From positions 1-6,533 of the forward strand of contig JAPHSO010000278.1 in assembly GCA_026193675.1 (NCBI GenBank): 6,533 bases of DNA, given 5' to 3'. How positions within the stretch are numbered: the first letter of the stretch is position 1; the number at the start of each line of letters is the position of its first letter. Both the position numbers and the translations under genes were made by a program. This DNA is from Gammaproteobacteria bacterium. Lineage in GTDB: Bacteria > Pseudomonadota > Gammaproteobacteria > Thiohalomonadales > Thiohalomonadaceae. Below the pieces are notes generated by a model, which made no database searches, was not told where the DNA came from, and saw only the letters and a list, made by a program, of their open reading frames with translations. Below are positions 1-6,533 of the stretch, piece after piece.

Positions 1-1170
1 ATAGAAATTATAGCTGGCGCAGAGGAGGCACGGATGATCTACCTTGGTGTCTCGCACTCATTACCTAGCACCGGTTTGAAAAATCTGGTTGTAGACATCG
101 GTGGTGGAAGTACCGAAATCATTGTTGGGCAGAGCTTTGAGCCTCAGCGGATGGAGAGCCTCTATATGGGGTGTGTCAGCTTCAGTAAACGATTTTTTGA
201 AGATGGAGAGATCACTCCTCAACGGGTTGAGGCGGCCCGCATGGCTGCACACCTCGAGTTACAGCCTTATGCTGTTAAATATCGTCGAGGAAATTGGGAT
301 CTAGCAGTGGGAGCTTCTGGAACCATCAAATCTGTAAGAGAGATTGTTCAGACTAACGGCTGGTCTGATGAGGGGATCTGTTACAAGGGACTTAAAAAAC
401 TTGTAAAACAGCTTACCGAAGCCGGTTCAATCAACAATATTGATATCGCGGGACTTAATCCTGAACGTAAAGCAGTAATTGTTGGTGGTGCTATCGTGCT
501 TATGGCAATCTTCGAAGCGCTAGATATTGATGTGATGAGGGTGTCTGATTGGGCGCTTAGAGAGGGTGTTATCTATGACATGCTGGGCCGTGACCAGCAG
601 GAAAATGTCAGGGATAGAACCATCTCTTCGCTCTCCCAGCGATACCACATTGATCAGGAGCAGGCTGAGCGTGTTGCCGAGAGTTCCAAACTGATTTTCA
701 AGCAGGTCAAAGAGAGCTGGAAGCTATCTAAAGCGCGCTCGAGATCACTGCTTGAATGGAGCTCAAATTTGCATGAAATTGGACTCGATATTGCTCACAG
801 TCAGTACCACAAGCATGGTAGTTACCTGCTTGAGCACTCGGATCTTCCTGGATTTTCACGTCAGGACCAACAACTACTGGCGTTTCTGGTTCTTTCCCAT
901 CGTCGTAAGGTGCCGCTACAGCTGTTAAAGGGATTTCATAAGGCGCAACGGATAGAGATGAGTCGATTAATGGTGATTCTGCGATTGGCTGCCTTGATTC
1001 ATCGCAGTCACCATCAGAGTGACTGTAAGCTGGATATCAGTGTCGATGGTGATGAGATAAATCTCAGTTTTGCCAAGGGCTGGCTTGATGAGCATCCGCT
1101 GACTCAGGTAGATCTCAAGCAAGAGGCAAAATATCTCTCAACAGCAGGTTTCTCACTACATTTTTCCTAA
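1..1170 (+). CDS. ppx: Exopolyphosphatase, Ppx/GppA family (5' end cut off by window edge)
   Basis: Cytoplasmic enzyme that removes terminal phosphates from inorganic polyphosphate; the related GppA activity on pppGpp is the main alternative. The reading frame is open from base 1, so the ATG at 34 is internal: the preceding codons (IEIIAGAEEAR) are conserved Ppx sequence. Visible are 389 residues. Glu9 (25-27) matches the E. coli Ppx catalytic Glu121 and the DIGGGSTE loop (Asp32 to Glu39, from base 94) matches Asp143-Glu150, by remembered alignment. So about 112 residues are missing and full length would be near 500, normal for the long Ppx form. Further family signs are MGCVSF, GASGTIK and SDWALREGV, then the C-terminal HD-like domain with LHEIG (His258, base 772) and SDLPGF. 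The second motif residue is Glu rather than Asp, as in E. coli. The frame is intact to the TAA stop. The kinase gene follows after 92 bases on the same strand. Confidence 0.95.
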   Translation: MEIIAGAEEARMIYLGVSHSLPSTGLKNLVVDIGGGSTEIIVGQSFEPQRMESLYMGCVSFSKRFFEDGEITPQRVEAARMAAHLELQPYAVKYRRGNWDLAVGASGTIKSVREIVQTNGWSDEGICYKGLKKLVKQLTEAGSINNIDIAGLNPERKAVIVGGAIVLMAIFEALDIDVMRVSDWALREGVIYDMLGRDQQENVRDRTISSLSQRYHIDQEQAERVAESSKLIFKQVKESWKLSKARSRSLLEWSSNLHEIGLDIAHSQYHKHGSYLLEHSDLPGFSRQDQQLLAFLVLSHRRKVPLQLLKGFHKAQRIEMSRLMVILRLAALIHRSHHQSDCKLDISVDGDEINLSFAKGWLDEHPLTQVDLKQEAKYLSTAGFSLHFS

Positions 1171-1192
1171 ATTTCTTATGAAGAACATGAGT

Positions 1193-1213
1193 GGGCAGGG
1201 CTGGTAACTGCCC
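1193..1213 (+). other. Weak hairpin between ppx and the sensor kinase gene
   Basis: GGGCAG (1193-1198) can pair with CTGCCC (1208-1213) around a 9-base loop. A competing stem, AGGGC (1197-1201) with GCCCT (1210-1214), overlaps it. The hairpin is followed by TATTAG, not a run of T, so it is a poor intrinsic terminator. It could be an attenuating or processing structure, or chance. It lies about 50 bases upstream of the chosen kinase start. No convincing sigma-70 promoter or Pho box was seen in the 92-base gap, so read-through from ppx is plausible but unproven. Confidence 0.25.
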
Positions 1214-1255
1214 TATTAGCAGACTATGCTTCAGATATTTAATAGGCCCAGATCC

Positions 1256-1259
1256 AGGA
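1256..1259 (+). promoter_or_regulatory. Ribosome binding site candidate for the sensor kinase
   Basis: AGGA lies only 3 bases before the ATG at 1263, a tighter spacing than usual. It still supports that ATG over the upstream in-frame GTG at 1191. The GTG would add 24 residues rich in Cys, Pro and Gly ahead of an otherwise well-formed signal peptide. No other in-frame start codon lies between the two. Confidence 0.45.
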
Positions 1260-1262
1260 AAT

Positions 1263-4200
1263 ATGAGGTACAGCGATAATCACCCTTTTGTGCAGCGGAT
1301 TCATCGGGCTACTCTCTGCCTGATATCATTGATTCTGCTCATCCCGCTATGGGTGAATGCTGTTGAAAATGAGGTGTTCATTGGGGTTCTCGCCAAGCGA
1401 GGTGCGGAACATACGCTTCAGAAGTGGCAACCCACAGCCGATTATCTTAGAGCTGAGATTCCTCAATACCGTTTCACCATCAGGCCGCTCGATTTTGAGG
1501 AGATCTCTTCTGCGGTGGCCAATGATGAAATCGATTTTATTCTTGCCAACCCCTCCTTCTATGTCGGTTTAGAGGCCAAATATGGCGTCAGCAGGGTGGC
1601 GACACTGAGAAACCGTGTTGGAGAGACCATCACCTCGCAGTTTGGTGGCGTCATCTTTTGCCGATCTGATCGTGATGATCTGAATGTACCGTTAGATCTT
1701 AAAGGACATTCGCTGATGGCCGTTCAAGAGAACTCTTTAGGTGGTTTTCACATGGCATGGGGTGAGTTTCAGCGCTTCGGTCTAAATCCCTATGAGGATC
1801 TCAGTCGTATGGAGTTTGGCGGAACCCATGATGCGGTTGTCTATGCTGTTCTTAAAGGTGAGGTTGATGCGGGAACTGTACGTACTGACACCCTTGAGCG
1901 GATGGCGCAAGAGGGCAAGATCGAGATGTCAGAGATTAAACTGATCGACCAGCATGGGGATATGGGGATAGAAGATTTTCCCTTTGTGCACAGCACTCAG
2001 CTCTATCCAGAATGGCCGTTTGCCAGTCTTTCATCAACCCCATCTGAACTCGCCCAGACGGTGGCGGTCGCTCTGTTACGCATGGCTCCAGATAGTGAAG
2101 CGGCAATCGCCTCAAAAAGTGCAGGCTGGGGGGTACCACTCAACTACCAACCGGTACATGAGCTACTTAAAAATTTGCGGGTCGGTATCTACCAGGATTT
2201 TGGCAAGATCACCCCGTTGGATGTGCTGCGGCTCTATTGGTATTGGTTTGTTCTGGGGATTCTCGCTCTGATAGCGATGGGGACAGTCACGACTCATGTA
2301 TTCAGATTGAACCGGCGATTGGAAAAGTCTCACCTTGATCTTCATGAGGCAAGAAATAATATGGAAGTGCGCGTTATACAGCGTACCCAGGAGCTTGTGA
2401 GAGCCAATATTGAGCTTCAGGAAATGATTGAGGAGCACCGGCAGACCCTGCAGAGTTTGCAGCGGACCAGTCGTGATAAGCGTCTTCTTCTCGATTCAGC
2501 CGGCGAGGGGATTTATGGTGTGGATAGCAGTGGTGGGGTGATCTTTGCAAACGCCTTCACCGTCAATCGTCTGGGCTGGGATGAAGAGGAGCTTATTGGT
2601 AAGGATATCCATGCCTTGACTCATCATACACGTGCCAATGGTGAAACCTATCCATATGAGGAGTGTCCGATTCACTCCTCACTTTCGCAGCAGAGCTCAC
2701 ACAGCATTATGGATGAACTATTTTGGTGTAAAGATGGTAGTAGCTTCCCCGTTGAGTACACGGTTACCCCCATTATTGAGGATGGTGAGCAGAAGGGGGC
2801 GGTGGTTGTCTTTAGAGATGTTAGTCAACGTAGGCAGACCGAAGAGGCATTGCGTCGAACTCAGAAGATGGATGCGCTGGGTAAACTAACAGGAGGAATT
2901 GCCCATGACTTTAACAACATGTTGGGAGTCATTCTGGGGTATTCAGAGCTCCTGCAGCATAAAGTTAAGGGTGATCCAAAACTGGAAAAATATGCGACTC
3001 AAATCCGGCGTGCAGGAGAGAGGGCAAAAGCGCTTACGGCAAAACTGCTCTCATTTTCCCGTAAAGAGAGCGCCAGTGCAGAGTTAACCAACATTAATGA
3101 ACTGCTGTTTGATAGTAGTCACATGCTAGAGAAAACACTCACCGCACGGATTAAACTGATTCTCGAGCTGTCTGAAGATCTATGGCCTGTGTGGATAGAT
3201 AAGTCGAGCCTGGAGGATGCCATTCTTAATATGAGCATCAATAGCATGCATGCAATCCCTGATAGCGGCAGGCTCACATTGAGCACTCAAAATATGCAGC
3301 TAAATCACTCTGACATGCATCACATGGATCTTGAAGCGGGAGACTATGTGCTGCTGACATTAACTGATACAGGTGTTGGTATGGATGGCGAGACCTTACA
3401 CCGTATCTTTGATCCCTTTTTCACAACCAAGGGTGAAGGTGGAACCGGTTTGGGCATGAGTCAGGTCTATGGATTTGTGCAGCAGTCCAATGGCGGAATC
3501 AATATTGAATCCGAAGTGGGGCAGGGGACTCGAATCGAACTATATCTACCGCGCTATCACCAGACGGAAGATAGAGATGGCGCAGAGAATCTGGTCTCTC
3601 TAAATGAGATATCGTCAGGTTCAGAGCGGATATTGGTGGTTGATGATGAGTCTGCACTGCGCGAACTGACAGAGGAGATGCTGACCGAGCATGGTTATCG
3701 AGTGCTGAGCGCTGATAGCGGTAAGAGGGCTTTAGAGATCTTAAAGTCAGAACCGGTCGATCTACTGCTGAGCGATGTGATTATGCCCGAGATGGATGGC
3801 TATCAACTGGTGGAACAGGTTGAGCAACTCTATCCACATATAAAAATTCAGATGGCGAGTGGTTTTGGGGCAAAACGCCATGTTGGTAAATATGAACAGC
3901 TGCATCAGCAAAGACTCCAGAAACCATTCACCTCAGAGGTGCTGCTACAGAGAATCCGTGAACTGCTTGATGAACATAGAGGTATCCTGGAGGAGGAGAT
4001 CCTCAAGCCGGTAGAGTGGTCAGATGAGGTGAGTACAGGTATTGAACCGGTTGATCAGGATCACCAGATTTTAGTTCAAATTATGAACCGCTGTATCAAT
4101 GCAGTTGCTGAACAGGTGCAAGATGATGAACTTGCAACCATCATTGAAGAGCTGTTGGACTACGCCAGTTATCACTTCCGACGGGAGGAGGTGATTATGG

Positions 4201-4463
4201 CTGCATGCGATTTTCCGGGATTAGCGCGTCACCAGCAGGGACATCGGACGATGCTTGACGGGTTGATTCAACAGATCAACGAGTTCAATGCCGGGCGGTT
4301 GAGTGCTGTGTCACTTCTTCTGTTTCTGCGTAGCTGGTTTAGCAGTCACGTTATTAACCGGGAGCAAGATGGCGAGATCGCCACTCACTGTCAGAACAGG
4401 CAGGAAATTATCGAACAGGCGCTGGCCGCAGCGGGTCTTGATAGGCCATCAGTTAGCCGCTAG
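1263..4463 (+). CDS. Hybrid sensor histidine kinase: periplasmic PhnD/TtrS-like domain, PAS, HisKA-HATPase, receiver, hemerythrin
   Basis: Inner-membrane phosphorelay sensor of 1066 residues. Domains in order: signal peptide 1-33 (hydrophobic 16-31, cleavage after VNA); PhnD-type periplasmic binding domain ~38-315 (GVLAKRG, LDFEEI, DFILANPSFY, YGVSRVATL), most like the TtrS tetrathionate-sensor branch; transmembrane helix ~325-347; coiled coil ~350-405; PAS ~408-525; HisKA with phosphoacceptor His548 in AHDFNN; ATPase with Asn656/Asn660, DTGVG from 702, FDPFF from 716 and GTGLG from 727; receiver with Asp794/Asp795, phosphoacceptor Asp838, Ser866 and Lys887; bacteriohemerythrin ~920-1045 with His934, His971, Glu975, His990, His994 and His1029. 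All kinase and receiver catalytic residues are present, so it should be active. Hemerythrin normally has Asp five residues after the last His; here that is Glu1034, with Asp1036 beyond. There is no DNA-binding output domain, so an unseen phosphotransfer protein or regulator is expected. The ligand is unknown: tetrathionate or another oxyanion, or phosphate/phosphonate, are possible. It lies between ppx and ppk and ends 70 bases from the ppk stop. Confidence 0.93.
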   Translation: MRYSDNHPFVQRIHRATLCLISLILLIPLWVNAVENEVFIGVLAKRGAEHTLQKWQPTADYLRAEIPQYRFTIRPLDFEEISSAVANDEIDFILANPSFYVGLEAKYGVSRVATLRNRVGETITSQFGGVIFCRSDRDDLNVPLDLKGHSLMAVQENSLGGFHMAWGEFQRFGLNPYEDLSRMEFGGTHDAVVYAVLKGEVDAGTVRTDTLERMAQEGKIEMSEIKLIDQHGDMGIEDFPFVHSTQLYPEWPFASLSSTPSELAQTVAVALLRMAPDSEAAIASKSAGWGVPLNYQPVHELLKNLRVGIYQDFGKITPLDVLRLYWYWFVLGILALIAMGTVTTHVFRLNRRLEKSHLDLHEARNNMEVRVIQRTQELVRANIELQEMIEEHRQTLQSLQRTSRDKRLLLDSAGEGIYGVDSSGGVIFANAFTVNRLGWDEEELIGKDIHALTHHTRANGETYPYEECPIHSSLSQQSSHSIMDELFWCKDGSSFPVEYTVTPIIEDGEQKGAVVVFRDVSQRRQTEEALRRTQKMDALGKLTGGIAHDFNNMLGVILGYSELLQHKVKGDPKLEKYATQIRRAGERAKALTAKLLSFSRKESASAELTNINELLFDSSHMLEKTLTARIKLILELSEDLWPVWIDKSSLEDAILNMSINSMHAIPDSGRLTLSTQNMQLNHSDMHHMDLEAGDYVLLTLTDTGVGMDGETLHRIFDPFFTTKGEGGTGLGMSQVYGFVQQSNGGINIESEVGQGTRIELYLPRYHQTEDRDGAENLVSLNEISSGSERILVVDDESALRELTEEMLTEHGYRVLSADSGKRALEILKSEPVDLLLSDVIMPEMDGYQLVEQVEQLYPHIKIQMASGFGAKRHVGKYEQLHQQRLQKPFTSEVLLQRIRELLDEHRGILEEEILKPVEWSDEVSTGIEPVDQDHQILVQIMNRCINAVAEQVQDDELATIIEELLDYASYHFRREEVIMAACDFPGLARHQQGHRTMLDGLIQQINEFNAGRLSAVSLLLFLRSWFSSHVINREQDGEIATHCQNRQEIIEQALAAAGLDRPSVSR

Positions 4464-4468
4464 TTAGC
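4451..4468. repeat. Short direct repeat AGTTAGC across the kinase stop codon
   Basis: AGTTAGC occurs at 4451-4457 and again at 4462-4468, 11 bases apart, and is followed by a diverged TGTTAGA. The first copy lies in the last codons of the kinase gene and the second spans its TAG stop. It may be slippage-derived; no function can be assigned. Confidence 0.35.
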
Positions 4469-4500
4469 TGTTAGATACCAGGGAATCCTCCTGAAGAGAG

Positions 4501-4522
4501 CCCGCCATCGGCTGATGGCAGG
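4501..4522. terminator. Candidate hairpin between convergent kinase and ppk genes
   Basis: GCCATC (4504-4509) pairs perfectly with GATGGC (4514-4519) around the loop GGCT. The stem extends by CC (4501-4502) with GG (4521-4522) across one C/A mismatch. It sits in the 70-base gap between two stop codons, where a bidirectional terminator would be expected. Neither strand has a U tract after the stem, so it is not a classical intrinsic terminator. CTGATGGC (4512-4519) is also complementary to GCCATCAG (4445-4452) at the kinase 3' end, giving an alternative longer-range pairing. Confidence 0.35.
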
Positions 4523-4533
4523 TGACTATCTAG

Positions 4534-6533
4534 TCAATCCCAACTGGCAAGGCTGCTGACAAGCTCCTGTTGGGCGATTGTGACACTCTCTGTATGGCAC
4601 TTATTAGTGGCGGTATAGTGGCCATCAGGATTGAGAGTCCACGACTGGCAGTTATCACTTAGATAGAGCTCCAGATCCCCGATTATCTGTGTGCGGATGC
4701 TCTTATCTTCAATCGGGAAGCAGGACTCAACACGATGATGAAGGTTGCGTCCCATCCAGTCGGCACTGGAGCAATAGAGATCTGGAGTGCCGTTATTCTC
4801 AAAGTAGTAGACGCGAGTATGCTCAAGAAAACGACCGATGACGGAGATGACCCGAATATTCTCAGAGACACCCTTAACACCAGGGCGCAGGCAACAGATG
4901 CCACGAATAATGAGCTCAATTTTAACCCCCGCCTGAGATGCCTGATAAAGTGCCTTGATGACATCGGGCTCGACCAGTGAGTTCATCTTGGCGATGATTC
5001 GAGCAGGTTTTCCCGCCTGAGCATTCTTCGCTTCCTGCTCAATGCGCGAGATGATCCCCTTAAACAGAGTAAATGGTGACTGCAACATTTTATTTAGCTT
5101 TTTGCTGCGACCGAGACTGGTGAGCTGCAGGAATATTTGGTGAACATCCTGCGCCATCTTCTCATCACAGGTGAGCAATCCATAGTCGGTATAAAGACGT
5201 GCGGTACGAGCATGGTAGTTGCCGGTGCCCAGATGGATATAGTTGCGTAAATTTTCCCCCTCTCTGCGCACCACCTGGATCATCTTGGCGTGAGTTTTGT
5301 AACCAACAACACCGTAGACCACATGGGCTCCCGCCTCCTGTAGCTGGTGGGCCAGTGCTATATTGGCCTCCTCATCAAATCGGGCGCGCAGCTCTACCAC
5401 CACCGTCACCTCTTTGCCGGCACGTGCCGCCTTGATGAGTGCTTTGATAATCGGAGATTCTAGCCCGGTGGTGCGATAGAGGGTCTGTTTGATCGATAAC
5501 ACCCCAGGGTCCGCTGCTGCCTGGCGCAGAAAGTCGATAACCGGACTAAACGAGTGGAAGGGGTGGTGCAGCAGAATATCGCCCTTACGGATCGCTGCAA
5601 AAGCCGAGTCATACCTTTTAAATCGCTGGGGGATTCCGGATGAAAATGTGGGAAATGTGAGCTCCTGGCGATCAACCATATCGGGCAGGGCCATCAGACG
5701 GTTGATATTGACAGGTCCCTGGCACTGATAGTGGTCGTCCTCGGTGAGCCCAAACTGAGCAAGCAGGAATTGACTAATCTCATCGGGGCAGTTATCGGCA
5801 GTTTCTAGCCGAGTTTCATCACCATAACGCCTTGAGGGGAGCTCCCCCTCCATCGCGCTCAATAGATCCTCAACCTCATCTTCATCAACAGTCAGATCAC
5901 TGTTGCGGGTTACCCGGAACTGGTAACAGCCGGTCACCTTCATCCCGGGAAAGAAGTCGGCCATATGGGCGTGGATAATCGATGAGAGGAAAACGAAGTT
6001 CTGCCCACCACTCTCACCATCAGCCTCAAGTCTGATCAGGCGAGGGAGTGCCCGTGGTGCAGGCAGAATGGCCATCGTGCGGTCGCGGCCAAAGGCATCT
6101 TTTCCCTTTAGGGTGATAATAAAGTGGAGTGACTTGTTGAGAATCCGTGGAAATGGGTGCGAGGGATCGAGCCCAATGGGCGTGAGCATTGGCAGCAACT
6201 CCTTCTCGAAGAACTCCCGTACCCACTGCTGTTGCGCATCATTCCATTCGCTACGTTTTAGAAAGTGGATCCCCTCGGCCTGCAGCTCTGGGAGTAGTCT
6301 CTCATTGAGTAGTTGGTATTGATCATTAACCAGACGATGGGCGCGCTCGCTGATCTGGTTCAGCAGATCATGAATATTGATATTTTCCGGACCAAGATGA
6401 GGAGATTCAAACTCGATAATCTGTTTCAGTCCCGCCACCCGGATTTCAAAGAATTCATCTAGATTGGAGCTGGAGATACAGAGGTATTTGAGTCTCTCAA
6501 GCAGTGGCACATCTTCAATATTAACTTGCTGTA
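4534..6533 (-). CDS. ppk1: Polyphosphate kinase 1 (5' end cut off by window edge)
   Basis: Reversibly transfers the ATP gamma-phosphate to a growing polyphosphate chain through a phosphohistidine; usually membrane-associated. The frame stays open to the window edge (QQVNIED precedes VPLLERL), so the GTG at 6510 is an internal Val codon, not the start. Numbering from that Val, 658 residues follow. By remembered alignment to E. coli Ppk (688 residues), about 29 residues precede this Val, of which 7 are visible. Asn16 in SSNLDEF matches the ATP-contacting Asn45; Arg346 (LYRTTG) and Arg377 (RARFDEE) match Mg-binding Arg375 and Arg405; His407 in KTHAK matches the autophosphorylated His435; His426 in IHLGTGN matches His454; His564 in LEHTR matches His592. 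Domains by that alignment are N to ~77, head ~78-292, C1 ~293-474 and C2 ~475-650. All key residues are present, so an active enzyme is expected. The gene converges on the kinase and ppx. Its promoter lies outside the window. Confidence 0.96.
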   Translation of the reverse strand, partial: QQVNIEDVPLLERLKYLCISSSNLDEFFEIRVAGLKQIIEFESPHLGPENINIHDLLNQISERAHRLVNDQYQLLNERLLPELQAEGIHFLKRSEWNDAQQQWVREFFEKELLPMLTPIGLDPSHPFPRILNKSLHFIITLKGKDAFGRDRTMAILPAPRALPRLIRLEADGESGGQNFVFLSSIIHAHMADFFPGMKVTGCYQFRVTRNSDLTVDEDEVEDLLSAMEGELPSRRYGDETRLETADNCPDEISQFLLAQFGLTEDDHYQCQGPVNINRLMALPDMVDRQELTFPTFSSGIPQRFKRYDSAFAAIRKGDILLHHPFHSFSPVIDFLRQAAADPGVLSIKQTLYRTTGLESPIIKALIKAARAGKEVTVVVELRARFDEEANIALAHQLQEAGAHVVYGVVGYKTHAKMIQVVRREGENLRNYIHLGTGNYHARTARLYTDYGLLTCDEKMAQDVHQIFLQLTSLGRSKKLNKMLQSPFTLFKGIISRIEQEAKNAQAGKPARIIAKMNSLVEPDVIKALYQASQAGVKIELIIRGICCLRPGVKGVSENIRVISVIGRFLEHTRVYYFENNGTPDLYCSSADWMGRNLHHRVESCFPIEDKSIRTQIIGDLELYLSDNCQSWTLNPDGHYTATNKCHTESVTIAQQELVSSLASWD

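Noticed and set aside
34..1170. ATG at 34 as the ppx start, implying a truncated protein
   Set aside because: The open frame upstream encodes conserved Ppx sequence, including the catalytic Glu at 25-27, so the start lies outside the window.
1173..1185. TTCTT-ATG-AAGAA palindrome as an operator
   Set aside because: Five-base arms in AT-rich sequence, a single copy and no associated promoter.
1178..1207. Nine-codon ORF (MKNMSGQGW) as a leader peptide
   Set aside because: It lacks a clear ribosome binding site and any run of regulatory codons; an ORF this short is expected by chance.
1191..1262. GTG at 1191 as the start of the kinase gene (24 extra N-terminal residues)
   Set aside because: No good ribosome binding site precedes it, the added residues do not look like a signal peptide, and the ATG at 1263 has AGGA and begins a well-formed signal peptide.
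3228..3257. His663 in the kinase N-box where Asp is common (NARDAM-type)
   Set aside because: The essential Asn residues 656 and 660 are kept and the Asp position varies, so loss of activity is not implied.
3858..3860. Ser866 in place of Thr in the receiver domain as a defect
   Set aside because: Ser at this position (ASGF/SGY) is common in receivers attached to this class of hybrid kinase and is functional.
5199..5435. Plus-strand ORF of 78 residues inside ppk
   Set aside because: It is antisense to a strongly conserved coding region, with low-complexity Pro/Cys-rich translation and no family resemblance.
4534..6510. GTG at 6510 as the true ppk start
   Set aside because: The frame continues to the window edge with family-like sequence, and E. 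coli Ppk has about 29 residues before this point, so the gene is simply cut by the edge.

Overview
The window holds three protein genes packed with little spacing: the 3' part of a plus-strand exopolyphosphatase gene (ppx), a complete plus-strand gene for a large membrane-bound hybrid sensor histidine kinase, and most of a minus-strand polyphosphate kinase gene (ppk1). Both polyphosphate genes run off the window edges. The two gaps are 92 bases (ppx to kinase) and 70 bases (kinase to ppk). No RNA genes, mobile elements, CRISPR arrays or attachment sites were recognised.

The Ppx and Ppk proteins can be matched residue for residue to my memory of the Escherichia coli enzymes. That, the mid-range base composition and the kinase architecture suggest a proteobacterium, most likely a gammaproteobacterium with an environmental respiratory or sulfur-type lifestyle. 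This placement is inference; no marker in the window fixes the genus.

Layout: 1-1170 (+) is Ppx from just before its catalytic Glu to the stop. 1263-4463 (+) is a 1066-residue protein with, in order, a signal peptide, a periplasmic PhnD/TtrS-like binding domain, one transmembrane helix, a coiled coil, a PAS domain, a histidine kinase core, a receiver domain and a C-terminal hemerythrin domain. 4533 back to 4464 is a short convergent gap with a hairpin. 6533-4534 (-) is Ppk1 lacking only about 21 N-terminal residues.

Ppk1 makes polyphosphate from ATP and Ppx degrades it to phosphate, so the outer genes form a synthesis/breakdown pair in convergent orientation. The kinase between them joins a periplasmic small-ligand sensor to a cytoplasmic di-iron (O2/NO/redox type) module. 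The most interesting question is whether it links an extracellular anion and redox state to polyphosphate metabolism, or is merely a neighbour. No DNA-binding output domain and no partner response regulator lie in the window.
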